From assembly GCA_900696535.1 (NCBI GenBank), contig CAADGM010000267.1, positions 1 through 57,231 of the forward strand: 57,231 nucleotides of DNA, read 5' to 3'. Source of the DNA: an uncultured Planctomycetota bacterium (lineage in GTDB: Bacteria; Planctomycetota; Phycisphaerae; UBA1845; Fen-1342). A model generated the notes under the pieces. That model did not search any database. It saw nothing but the letters and a program-made list of their open reading frames with translations, and was not told the origin of the DNA. How positions within the stretch are numbered: position 1 is the stretch's first letter; the number at the start of each line of letters is the position of its first letter. Below, piece by piece: positions 31,501 through 40,336 of this stretch. A program made the position numbers and the translations under genes.

Positions 31501-34500
31501 CTACGCTTCGGCTTCCTGTGGAAGGCCGTGCCCTGGCTTGTTCGCGTAGAGCAGCCAGTAGGCCACCGGGATGACGAACAGCGTGAACAGCGTCGAGGCC
31601 AGCAGGCCGAAGATGAGCGCCCAGGCCAGCCCGCTGAAGATGGGGTCGATCACGATGGGAGCGGCCCCGAGCATCGCCGTCGCCGTGGTCAGCAGGATCG
31701 GCCGCAGCCGCACGACGCGACTCTCGAGGATCGCGTCGAACAGGGACCGACCGCGGCGCAGCGACAGGTGGATGAAGTCCACGAGGATGATCGCGTCGCG
31801 AGTGACGATACCAGCCAGCGCGATCATGCCAATCATGCCCGTCGCGGTGAAGAACACCGGGTCCGGGTAGCCCGAGACGACCTGCGCGGACAGGGCATTC
31901 AGCAGCCAGAACCCGGGCATGACACCCAGGATGGTCAGGGGAATCGCCAGCATCACCACGACCGGAATGGTGAACGAGCGCGTCTGCGCCACCAGAAGTA
32001 TGTAGATGCCCACCATCGCGGCCGCGAACGCCAGCCCCAGGTCGCGGAACACATCCAGCGTGATCTTCCACTCGCCCTCGCCCGCGAAGTCCACCTGGAT
32101 GCCCTCCGGCACGTGCCAGCGAACCCCGCCGCCGTTGTAGACGAATGTGCGCTGGTCCACCGGCCGCACCGGGGCATCTTCGACCCAGCCGCGGCCGACG
32201 AACTGCCGGCGCTCAGCCCCCACGGCCAATTGGCCGCGGTAGATCCAACTCGTCGACACCCCGGCGGCATCGGCCTGGTCGGCGATGATGTCCACGGCGG
32301 CATCAGGCGGCGCGCGCCCGGCGGTCTCGGCAAACACGTACGCCACGCGCTGGAGGTTCTTGTGGTAGATGGTCTGGTCCACCCGGTCGTTGCTCCAGCG
32401 GCCGAGCTCGGCCAGCGGCACGAGTTGGCCGTCCTGCCCCTTCACATGGAGCTGTGCCAGCGACGCGGCGCTGGCTCGCTCCGCCAGCGGGGCGCGGAGC
32501 ACGATCTGGAGCGGGTTCCGCTCGCGCTCGGCCTGCACCGTGCCGACCGCCGCGCCGCCCAGTGCGATCTCGAGCGCGCGGGCCAGGTCTGACACGCTGA
32601 TGCCGCTGATGGCCGCCTTCTCCTGGTCGGGCGTGAAGACCAGCTTGCGCTGCGGCGCCTCGCGCACGTCGTCCACGTCAACCACGCCCGGCTCGCGCTC
32701 GAGCCGGGCCCGCACCGTGTCCGCCGCCGCCAGAAGGTCCTCGTACGTGTCGTCCGGTCGGCCGTAAATCTCGGCGACCAGTGTTGAGATCACGGGCGGC
32801 CCGGGCGGCAACTCGACGATCTTCAGCCGGGCCGCGTGCGCCTGGGCGATTGCCGTCAAATCGTCGCGCATCCGCAGCCCCAGGCCGTGGCTCTGGAGCC
32901 GGCGGTTCTTCTTGTGTACCAGGTTCACGCGGATTTCGGCGACGTTCGAACCGCCGCGCAGGTAGTAGTGTCGCACCAGCCCGTTGAAGTCCATCGGCGA
33001 GGCCACGCCCACGTAGCTGGTGTAGTCCACGACTTCGGCCGTGCCGGCCAGGTAGCGCTCGAACTCGCGCACGGCTGCATCGCTCCGCTCGAGCGTCGTC
33101 CCCTCGGGCAGGTCCAGGACCAGCAGCAGCTCGTTCTTGTTGTCGAAGGGCAGCATCTTGAGCGGCACCACGCGCAGCGCGGCGAGCCCCGCGGCCGCCA
33201 CCGTGAGCCCGCCGATCACGAGCAGGAACACCCACGCCGTCCAGCGGGACCGCAGCAGCGGCGCCATCAGGGGATAGAACACGCGCCAGAGCACCGACCG
33301 CCGGAGTACCTCCAGGTCGTGTTCCTCTTCCGTGGTGCCCGCGTGGCCGGCGCCGCCTACCGGTCCGCCGGACCGGACTGCACTCGCTCCACCATATTGT
33401 CGCCGCAGGACGTGGTAGGTGAGCCACGGCGTGATCGTGAACGACACGAGCATGGACATGAGCATGACCACCGGGACGTTCAGTGCCATCGGAGCCATGT
33501 ACGGCCCCATCATCCCGGTGATGAAGAACATCGGCAGGAACGACACGATGACGGCCAGGGTCGCCGTGATCAGCGGCGGGCGGACCTCAGCCACAGCCTC
33601 GCGGACGATCTCGCGTGTCGCCCGCCCACGCAGCCCGAAGTGCCGCGCGATGTTCTCGACGTCCACGATCGGGTCGTCGACAAGCAGCCCCAGCGAGAGA
33701 ATCAGCGCGAAGAGCGTAACGCGGTTGATCGTGTAGCCGGCAAGGTAGTTCACGATCAGGGTGAGCCCGAAGACGATCGGCACGGTGATCGCGACGATGG
33801 ACGCTTCGCGCCATCCCATGCTGAGCGTCAGCAGAAGCAGGATGATGAGGATCGCCACGCCGAGCGCCTCGACCAGCTCGTTGACCTTCTCGTCCGCGGT
33901 CAGCCCGGCATTGCGCGTGATCACCATCTCGACGCCGGCCGGAACGATCTCGTGCTTGAGCCGCTCGGCCGCGGCCAGGGCATTCTCGGCGACGCGGACC
34001 GCGTTGGATCCGCGTTTCTTCGCGATCGCGAGCGTAACCGCCGGCGTACTGCCGCCCACCGTGCGCACCGGGTCGTGTCCCGCGGCGCCGAGGCGCGTGC
34101 CGGGGAAGTGGTGGTGATGCACCCACTCCCGGGCGGGCCCCCAGCCGTGCCGTACGTAGCGCGCCGGCTCCTCCGGACCGTCCACGACCTCGGCCACGTC
34201 CTTGAGAAACACCGGCCGATCGCCGAAGACACCGATCACCAGCGACTGGAGCGTGTGCACGGAGTCCACGGCGCCGTGAATCTCGACGCGATGCATCGCG
34301 TCGTCGCGCGGGAAGTCGCCCGCGCTGACCGTCACGTTGCTGGCCCGGATGGCCCGCTCGATCTCGCTCGGCGAGACCTGGTACGCCCGCATCCGGTCCG
34401 CCGAGAGGTAGACGTACACGACCCGCGGCCGCCCGCCGATGACGTTGACCCGTGACACGTCCGGGACTGCCGCCAGCCGCTCGCGCAGCTCCTCCGCCAC

Positions 34501-35046
34501 GCGACGTAGCGCAAACTCGTCGGCGGCGTCGCCCGCAGATTCCTCGCCACTGGCCGTCAGCGTCAACGTGACGATCGGCACGTCGTCGATCTCGACGGGC
34601 TTGATGACCCAGCCGGTCACGCCCGGCGGGACGATGTCGATGTGCTCGTCGATCTTCTTGAACAGCTTGACCAGGCTGCGCTCGCGGTCCTCGCCCACAA
34701 AGAACCGCACCGTGATCACGGCCTCGTCCCGCCGCGACATACTGTAGACGTACTCGACCCCGTCGATCTGGTAGAGGATGCGCTCGAGCGGGGTGGCGAC
34801 GAGCTGCTCGACCTCGCCGGCCGAGCGCCCCGGAAACTGCACGAGCACGTCGGCCAGCGGCACGACGATCTGCGGATCTTCCTCGCGCGGCGTGACCAGC
34901 AGCGCCGTGGTCCCGGCCGCGACCGCCACGACCAGCAGGATCAACGACAGGTTCGAGTGAAGGAACGCCTTGACGATCCGGTCGACGAACGTGTGCTCGG
35001 TGTGCATGGACGTTTCCGCGCGTTGCGTGTGCGTAGGTGTGCTCAT
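31501..35046 (-). CDS. RND efflux pump inner-membrane subunit (HAE1-like)
   Basis: A 1181-residue transporter with the RND layout: one TM, a large periplasmic loop, six TMs, a second loop and five TMs. TM4 carries the paired proton-relay acids in LSLGLLVDDPIVDVENIARH. Other marks are LSNL-type N-terminus (LSLILLVVAVAAGTTALLVT), VEQLVATPLERILYQIDGVE, VKKRG-like AIAKKRGSNAV, and FFTATGMIGMIALAGIVTRD. It would export drugs, bile-acid-like or lipid substrates using the proton gradient. It is about 130 residues longer than AcrB; a HisHis-rich segment (VHHHHFPGTRL) lies in the first periplasmic loop. ATG with GGAG 8 bases upstream. Adaptor gene lies 37 bases upstream on the same strand. Confidence 0.92.
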   Translation of the reverse strand: MSTPTHTQRAETSMHTEHTFVDRIVKAFLHSNLSLILLVVAVAAGTTALLVTPREEDPQIVVPLADVLVQFPGRSAGEVEQLVATPLERILYQIDGVEYVYSMSRRDEAVITVRFFVGEDRERSLVKLFKKIDEHIDIVPPGVTGWVIKPVEIDDVPIVTLTLTASGEESAGDAADEFALRRVAEELRERLAAVPDVSRVNVIGGRPRVVYVYLSADRMRAYQVSPSEIERAIRASNVTVSAGDFPRDDAMHRVEIHGAVDSVHTLQSLVIGVFGDRPVFLKDVAEVVDGPEEPARYVRHGWGPAREWVHHHHFPGTRLGAAGHDPVRTVGGSTPAVTLAIAKKRGSNAVRVAENALAAAERLKHEIVPAGVEMVITRNAGLTADEKVNELVEALGVAILIILLLLTLSMGWREASIVAITVPIVFGLTLIVNYLAGYTINRVTLFALILSLGLLVDDPIVDVENIARHFGLRGRATREIVREAVAEVRPPLITATLAVIVSFLPMFFITGMMGPYMAPMALNVPVVMLMSMLVSFTITPWLTYHVLRRQYGGASAVRSGGPVGGAGHAGTTEEEHDLEVLRRSVLWRVFYPLMAPLLRSRWTAWVFLLVIGGLTVAAAGLAALRVVPLKMLPFDNKNELLLVLDLPEGTTLERSDAAVREFERYLAGTAEVVDYTSYVGVASPMDFNGLVRHYYLRGGSNVAEIRVNLVHKKNRRLQSHGLGLRMRDDLTAIAQAHAARLKIVELPPGPPVISTLVAEIYGRPDDTYEDLLAAADTVRARLEREPGVVDVDDVREAPQRKLVFTPDQEKAAISGISVSDLARALEIALGGAAVGTVQAERERNPLQIVLRAPLAERASAASLAQLHVKGQDGQLVPLAELGRWSNDRVDQTIYHKNLQRVAYVFAETAGRAPPDAAVDIIADQADAAGVSTSWIYRGQLAVGAERRQFVGRGWVEDAPVRPVDQRTFVYNGGGVRWHVPEGIQVDFAGEGEWKITLDVFRDLGLAFAAAMVGIYILLVAQTRSFTIPVVVMLAIPLTILGVMPGFWLLNALSAQVVSGYPDPVFFTATGMIGMIALAGIVTRDAIILVDFIHLSLRRGRSLFDAILESRVVRLRPILLTTATAMLGAAPIVIDPIFSGLAWALIFGLLASTLFTLFVIPVAYWLLYANKPGHGLPQEAEA

Positions 35047-35083
35047 GCGCCGCTCTCCGCCTGCGCCGTCAGCGGGAGGGCGT

Positions 35084-36193
35084 CTAGCTCGCGCCGTTCA
35101 GAATGACCCGCTCACCGGCCGCCAGCCCGGCGAGCACCTCCACATCGTCGCCGCGGGAGCGCCCCAGCCGCACCACGCGCCGCTCGACCGTTCGCGCATC
35201 CTGGCCGACCACTTCCACCAGGTCGAGCTGGCCAACGTGACGAATCGCGGCGCGCGGGACCACAAGCCAGTCCTCGTTGTCCAGCGGAATGCGCAGCCGC
35301 CCGAACATCCCCGAGTGCACCTCCGGTGAGCAGGGCCCGGTCACTTTGACGAGGAACGTTCGGCTGGCCACATCCGACTGCGGGACGATCTCGCTGATCG
35401 TGCCGTCGCAGGGCTTGTCGATGGCCTCGATGTGGACCTCCACCTGCTGCCCGGTCTTCAGGCGAGTCACCAGTGACTCGCGCACGCCCGCCACGAGCTG
35501 CATCCGCGTCGGGTCGTAAAGCGTGAGCAGGACCTTCTGAGGCGCAACCGTATCCCCAACCTCCACGTGCTTGTCCACGACCAGTCCGTCGAACGGGCTG
35601 CGAATCACCGTGTTGTCCAGGTTCTTCGCCGCCGCGCGCTGCGCCTGCTGCGCCTGCTCCAGGCGCGCTTCCGCGTCCTTTAACGCCGTGTCGGCACGCT
35701 GGATCTCGATCGCCGCGGCGGTCTGCTGTCGAAACAGCCCCGCGACCCGGTCAAATTCGATCCTGGCGAAGTCGCGGTTGGCCGCCGCCGCCGCCACCAC
35801 CGCCTCGGCCTCTCGCAGCCTGGCGGCGGCTTCCTCGTCGTCGAGCCGCACCAGCACCTCGCCCGCCTTGACGTGCTGGCCAGCCTGCACGTTGACCTGA
35901 ACAACCTTCGCGAGAATCTCAGCCGCCACCGCGGCTTCCTGCACGGCGCGAATCGTCCCCACCGCTGTCTCGTACGCCGGTACTTCGATGCGCCGGACTT
36001 CGACGGCGCGTCCCGCCGCGAGGGCGGGCGTGGTTGTCGCCGACTCCGAGACCGCCACCTTCGGCCGGAACACGCCGGCCAGCCAGAGCAGCAAGAGAAC
36101 AGTTACAGCCGCGCCGGCCGTGCCGGCGACAAGCTTGCGAATGACTCGCAGCGGCGAGTGTCCGGGATTCTGGGTACCGGTCATGGCATTCAT
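35084..36193 (-). CDS. RND periplasmic adaptor (membrane fusion protein)
   Basis: A 369-residue HlyD/AcrA-type adaptor. An N-terminal membrane anchor (LVAGTAGAAVTVLLLLWLAG) is followed by half a lipoyl domain (VQVNVQAGQHVKAGEVLVRL), an alpha-helical hairpin at about 110-185 rich in Ala, Glu and Arg with heptads, and the other half lipoyl (NTVIRSPFDGLVVDKHVEVG). Beta-barrel and membrane-proximal domains complete it (GRLRIPLDNEDWLVVPRAAI). It lies upstream of the RND gene and is co-transcribed with it. No TolC-type outer-membrane factor is nearby. Two ATGs 9 bases apart at 36193 and 36184 can start it. Confidence 0.92.
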   Translation of the reverse strand: MNAMTGTQNPGHSPLRVIRKLVAGTAGAAVTVLLLLWLAGVFRPKVAVSESATTTPALAAGRAVEVRRIEVPAYETAVGTIRAVQEAAVAAEILAKVVQVNVQAGQHVKAGEVLVRLDDEEAAARLREAEAVVAAAAANRDFARIEFDRVAGLFRQQTAAAIEIQRADTALKDAEARLEQAQQAQRAAAKNLDNTVIRSPFDGLVVDKHVEVGDTVAPQKVLLTLYDPTRMQLVAGVRESLVTRLKTGQQVEVHIEAIDKPCDGTISEIVPQSDVASRTFLVKVTGPCSPEVHSGMFGRLRIPLDNEDWLVVPRAAIRHVGQLDLVEVVGQDARTVERRVVRLGRSRGDDVEVLAGLAAGERVILNGAS

Positions 36194-36487
36194 CGCTCCT
36201 GCCGTCGCACGCTAAACGCCGCGCCGAGTGGGTGTCAAATCGCCCGAAGCGCACGGACTGCGGCGCGAGTGACAGCGTATCGTCCTGCGCAAGCGGGCAA
36301 TCGGGGCATCGCATCGACGCGCGAACCCGTCGGAACCGATCACGCGTGTCCGGGCGGTCCGATTTTGCAACTATGTACCTTGTAACCCGTATATCGTTGT
36401 CTAGTACACCGACGGCACGACCCGAGGTGTCTCGCTTCGATCACTCGAAGGGGGGAGATGAACAGCGAAGCACATCTCAGAAGTGCG

Positions 36488-36502
36488 ATGACAAGTTGTC
36501 AT
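36488..36502. promoter_or_regulatory. Palindromic operator-like site
   Basis: ATGACAA and TTGTCAT form a perfect 7-bp inverted repeat around one G. It lies 117 bases upstream of the -35 box of the FG-GAP gene and 295 bases from the adaptor start. The short dyad with a single central base resembles binding sites of GntR- or MarR-type regulators. The protein that uses it is unknown. Confidence 0.4.
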
Positions 36503-36604
36503 AGGGGATTGTACTACTGTTGCGTCGCACCACTGCGATGAACGCAATCACTCGGAGGACTGAAGGAAAAAGGCGAATTCCGCTGATTCGCGCCGCATTG
36601 TGCC

Positions 36605-36633
36605 TTGTCAATGTGCGACCACGCTCGTACGAT
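36605..36633 (+). promoter_or_regulatory. Sigma70-like promoter for the FG-GAP lipoprotein
   Basis: TTGTCA at 36605-36610 (5 of 6 consensus), a 17-base spacer and TACGAT at 36628-36633. The gene starts at 36755, giving a leader of about 115 bases. Confidence 0.5.
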
Positions 36634-36754
36634 ACGCTCTCACTTTGGCCCTCAACTGGCGTTCTGGGTATTGGCACCATGCCCTGCCACGTGCTAAGCA
36701 CAGCGGGGGAAACCCGGGCGGGGTAGCGTGCAATTCTGGCATGGAGGTACTTGT

Positions 36755-39700
36755 ATGACTTGGAAACGTGGCTCGAAGAGCGCTTGGATCGTGACAACCG
36801 TTGCCACAGCGGCTGTCTTGTCTCTCGCCGGTTGCCCCGGCGGGATTTTCGGTCTCGTTGTCCCGTTCTCCGTGACCGTGACCAACTCGGGCGAGCCCAC
36901 GGTCGACAAGACCATCACCGTTTCGGCGACGGTCAGCGGCGGCATCGGCCCGTTCACGTTCTCATGGTCGCAGACGGAGGGTCCGGCCGCGACGATCACC
37001 AACGGCTCGACCGCCAATGCCAGCGTCGTTCCGCTGGCGGCCGGCTTCCACACCTTCCGCGCCACCGTCACCGACACGGGCACGGGCGGCGTGAGCACGG
37101 CCGACGTGCGCATCGCGATCGGCAACATCCAGTTCGTTGTCGCCGTCGCCGATACGGGCTCCCCGACGATCCCGGGCAATCCGGCCACGATTCGCGTGAC
37201 CGACCGGACGAGCATCGTCACGCCCAACATGCGCGTGACGGTCTTCGATCCGGAGTTCACCGCGGACGACGTGACCACGATGACGGTCCGCTACGACATC
37301 ATCTCGTGGCCCGCGGCCGCCCGAATGGAGGACGTGAGCCTCGATCGCACGTTCGACTCGATCAGCAACCAGGGCACCGGTGACTCCGACGCGAGCACGT
37401 CGAGCTTCCCTTCGCTCGACGGCGTGGTTCGTGGCTCGATCCGGGCGAATCCAGACACCGACTTCAAGACCATCACCAACCTGGGCACATCGGTCGACAA
37501 CTATGGCATCATCGTCCCCGGAAGCTACGTATTCCGCGCGACCGTGACCAACCAGAACGGCCTCCAGCGCTCCCGGGACCTGACGATCAACCTGACGCTC
37601 CAGGGCATCACGGCGATCGGCTTCGGCGGTGATGCCGACGGCGGCGACGCGGTCACCTCGGGACCGGGTGTCGTCCGCGTGCGCGACCTGCCGCAGCCCA
37701 CCGCCAACAAGCCGGTCACCAACGTGGTCATGCTGCCCAGCCAGACGTCGTCGCTCAACGTGGCGGTCTTCCCGTCCACGCCGACGACCTATCGCTTCTT
37801 CCTCCGCGACAACTCCGGCCCGAACGACGGCGGTGCTCGTCCCGGGTTCGTGACGCCCTCGCAGATCACGCTCAACCCCACGGGCGACGTGCAGACCATC
37901 GCGCTGACGATCGGCGGCGCCGGGCTCACGCCCGCCAGCTACCGCGTCTGGTGGGAATCGTTCGACAACCTCAGCCAGTTCAACTCCGACTTCCTGAAGG
38001 TCAACCGCTCGAACACGCCGCTCCTGTTCCACGTGACCAACGACTGGTACGCTCAGACCGCGATCAACGCGGCCCAGGTGGGCGTGACCAGTAACGATCC
38101 TGATGTCAACGTCGTGTACCAGGGCTGGAACACGTCGAACAACGGCCAGTTCACCGGCCTGTGTGCCCTGGTCGACGCCGACCTCGACGGCGTGCTCGCT
38201 GTCCTCTCCAGTGACGGCGGTGTCAACGTCGTCATCAACTGGAGCGGCTTCACCGAGGGCTCGGTCGAAGCCTGGCGCCACGCGATCAACGCCGCCTTCC
38301 TCGACGGTGATATTGGCGACTCGGCCAACACGTTCTTCCAGACCGCCGGTTTCGCGCCGACGTCAATCGCCGTCGGAGACCTCAACGGCGACGGCCTGCC
38401 GGACATCGCCGCTGGCAACGGCAACAACCGCGTGCAGGTCTTCTTCCACACCGGCAACCCGGCGCTGCCGTACTCGGGTGCGGACGACCACACGCTGAAC
38501 ATCTTCACTCCCCGCTACGACTACTCCTACCTCAACAGCCAGACCAAGGAAGTCACAACGACGAACACGCCGTTCGGCCTGGCTGTCGGCCCGGACATGC
38601 CCGCCGCGGCCGCAAACTTCGGCACGCAGGTCGCGATCGCGAACGTGGGTGGCGATGCCAACCTCGACCTGATCGTGACGGCACCGGGCTACAGCACGAT
38701 CCAGGCGTACAACTTCCAGAACGCCGGCGCCCTCACGCCCCCGACGATCGACTCGTTCTACCTGGGCAATGAGGGCCGCGTATTCGTGTTCTTCGGCGGC
38801 AGCGCGAACCTGAGCCCCGCGCGTCCGGACTTTACGACGGTCCGCGTGACGCAGCAGGGCATTTTCGACGCGACCGCCATCGCGGGCGCGCGTGCGTCGG
38901 TGAGCGCCATCACGGAGACCGACGTCAAGTACGACCTGGCCTTCCACGGCAACCTGCTCGACTTCATCGGCAACACGCTGGCCGCGGCCGGCGGCTCGTT
39001 CGCGGTCGGCAGCGCCGCTGCGATCAACCCCGGCAGTTCGCCGCTGTTCTGGTACCAGTTCCCGCCGACCAACGCGGCCGGCGGCGAGTACACGATCGCG
39101 GACCAGGACGCGGTGACGATCAACCTGGCGGGTCAGACCCGCATCTACGAGTTCGACAACAACGGCGCGCTCGCCAACGCCGGCGCCGTCGCGGTCGACA
39201 TCTCCAACCCCGGCGATTCGAGCCCGTCGGCCGCGATCATCCGCCTCAAGGACGTGATGAACGCCGATGCCAACCGGCTGACGAACGCGCTCTCGATTGA
39301 CGCGAGCATCGCGCCGAATGCGATCGCCTTCGTCCCGCTGCCAGCCTTCTCCGTGCTCGACTTCACCGCCCGGACGTCCGGCTTCTACAACGGCACGTAC
39401 CTCGTGCAGCTTTCCGGCGCGGGCGGCATCTTTAACTCGCGGCAGATTCGGCTCGATGGCACCGTCGACACGACCTTCCCGAACGTCTTCGAGGTCGCGC
39501 GCGACGGCGTCGTCTATCGCCAGGGCGCCGGTGCTCTCGCCGGCGAAACCCGCGGCACGCTCAACAGCAATATGGGCTTCGGCGCGGCGCTGGCCAAGGG
39601 CAGCATCAACGCGGCCGGCGTCGGTGACGATCTCGTCGTAGGCGCGCTCGACTCGGGCGAAGCCAACGGCCGGAATGACGGGCTGCCGTTCAACCTCGGC

Positions 39701-40081
39701 GACGACGGCGCCGTGTTCGTCCTGCTCGATGGCTCCACGGCGCTGACCACGAAGGCCACGCCCGGTGCCAACACGCTCCGCATTCCTGCCGACGCCAACG
39801 TGCCCCCGACCGCGGTCGGCCGGCACGTCGCCATCGCCCCGACCGGCGACGTGCTCTACACCGAGCCGGGCTTCGGCCGGATTTACCTGCACAAGTCGGC
39901 CGCGTTCGGCACTTCGCCCAGCATCACGTTCGTGGGCGTCGTGTTCGGACAGGGCAACGCTTCGCCGTCGATCGGTATCGGCACCGGGTCGTTCCTGTTC
40001 GGTGACTTCACCGGCGACGGCCTGTCTGATTGGGTCTTCTTCGACGACGATCTGGCCTTCGGCTTCGCCGGCGTGCGCTAG
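36755..40081 (+). CDS. Giant lipoprotein with PKD-like and FG-GAP repeats
   Basis: An 1108-residue exported lipoprotein. ATG at 36755 has GGAGG 8 bases upstream. The signal peptide ends in the lipobox LAGC (C27). Residues 45-115 look like an Ig/PKD-type domain (VTVTNSGEPTVDKTITVSAT). The middle and end contain FG-GAP/integrin-alpha calcium motifs: VGDLNGDGLPDIAAGNG, ANVGGDANLDLIV, GFGAALAKGSI and FGDFTGDGLSDWVFFDDD. The composition is rich in Asn, Thr, Gly and Asp with very few Lys, typical of secreted beta-rich proteins. It is probably a surface adhesin or scaffold; a precise role cannot be read. A 15-bp terminator stem follows. Confidence 0.82.
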   Translation: MTWKRGSKSAWIVTTVATAAVLSLAGCPGGIFGLVVPFSVTVTNSGEPTVDKTITVSATVSGGIGPFTFSWSQTEGPAATITNGSTANASVVPLAAGFHTFRATVTDTGTGGVSTADVRIAIGNIQFVVAVADTGSPTIPGNPATIRVTDRTSIVTPNMRVTVFDPEFTADDVTTMTVRYDIISWPAAARMEDVSLDRTFDSISNQGTGDSDASTSSFPSLDGVVRGSIRANPDTDFKTITNLGTSVDNYGIIVPGSYVFRATVTNQNGLQRSRDLTINLTLQGITAIGFGGDADGGDAVTSGPGVVRVRDLPQPTANKPVTNVVMLPSQTSSLNVAVFPSTPTTYRFFLRDNSGPNDGGARPGFVTPSQITLNPTGDVQTIALTIGGAGLTPASYRVWWESFDNLSQFNSDFLKVNRSNTPLLFHVTNDWYAQTAINAAQVGVTSNDPDVNVVYQGWNTSNNGQFTGLCALVDADLDGVLAVLSSDGGVNVVINWSGFTEGSVEAWRHAINAAFLDGDIGDSANTFFQTAGFAPTSIAVGDLNGDGLPDIAAGNGNNRVQVFFHTGNPALPYSGADDHTLNIFTPRYDYSYLNSQTKEVTTTNTPFGLAVGPDMPAAAANFGTQVAIANVGGDANLDLIVTAPGYSTIQAYNFQNAGALTPPTIDSFYLGNEGRVFVFFGGSANLSPARPDFTTVRVTQQGIFDATAIAGARASVSAITETDVKYDLAFHGNLLDFIGNTLAAAGGSFAVGSAAAINPGSSPLFWYQFPPTNAAGGEYTIADQDAVTINLAGQTRIYEFDNNGALANAGAVAVDISNPGDSSPSAAIIRLKDVMNADANRLTNALSIDASIAPNAIAFVPLPAFSVLDFTARTSGFYNGTYLVQLSGAGGIFNSRQIRLDGTVDTTFPNVFEVARDGVVYRQGAGALAGETRGTLNSNMGFGAALAKGSINAAGVGDDLVVGALDSGEANGRNDGLPFNLGDDGAVFVLLDGSTALTTKATPGANTLRIPADANVPPTAVGRHVAIAPTGDVLYTEPGFGRIYLHKSAAFGTSPSITFVGVVFGQGNASPSIGIGTGSFLFGDFTGDGLSDWVFFDDDLAFGFAGVR

Positions 40082-40145
40082 GTCCCGGCCGGCCTGAGCC
40101 GCCTCGAAACGTCGCGGCCGAGGCTGGGTAAGCGCGACAGGCATC

Positions 40146-40180
40146 AGCGGCCCCGACGGCAACTCGCCGTCGGGGCCGCT
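40146..40180 (+). terminator. Strong hairpin after the FG-GAP lipoprotein gene
   Basis: A perfect 15-bp stem (AGCGGCCCCGACGGC with GCCGTCGGGGCCGCT) and AACTC loop, 64 bases after the stop. No U-tract follows. It is the longest perfect stem I noticed in the window. Confidence 0.65.
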
Positions 40181-40247
40181 GGCTTGCTACCACCCTGTCC
40201 GAGCTGAACTCCCCGCGCTCACGCAGCCTTAACGCGGACGGTGCAGA

Positions 40248-40275
40248 TTGACCCGCGCTCGGGCCCCGCTACCAT
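40248..40275 (+). promoter_or_regulatory. Sigma70-like promoter for the alkaline phosphatase
   Basis: TTGACC at 40248-40253, 16-base spacer, TACCAT at 40270-40275. The ATG at 40337 lies about 55 bases beyond the predicted start of transcription. No Pho-box-like direct repeats were noticed. Confidence 0.45.
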
Positions 40276-40336
40276 GCCCGCGCGACGGACGGGCCAGGGC
40301 CGGCCAGGCAGTGCCGCGCCGCCGGAGGAAGCTCCC

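Larger units (their letters stand above)
36194..36754. other. Long intergenic region between RND adaptor and FG-GAP lipoprotein
   Basis: This 561-base divergent region is less GC-rich than the rest and holds no convincing gene; an open frame on the minus strand (36477-36797) has no recognisable features. It contains the 16-base motif shared with 342-357 (36287-36302), a palindrome (36488-36502) and a promoter for the downstream gene (36605-36633). It is the likely control region for both flanking units. Confidence 0.6.

Noticed and set aside
36477-36797. 106-codon minus-strand frame in the RND adaptor/FG-GAP gap
   Set aside because: Overlaps the promoter, ribosome site and start of the FG-GAP gene, and shows no motif, signal peptide or ribosome site of its own.
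36962-38281. 439-codon minus-strand frame inside the FG-GAP lipoprotein gene
   Set aside because: Antisense shadow; its composition (R, V, G, D, H) mirrors the sense codons and no domain is visible.
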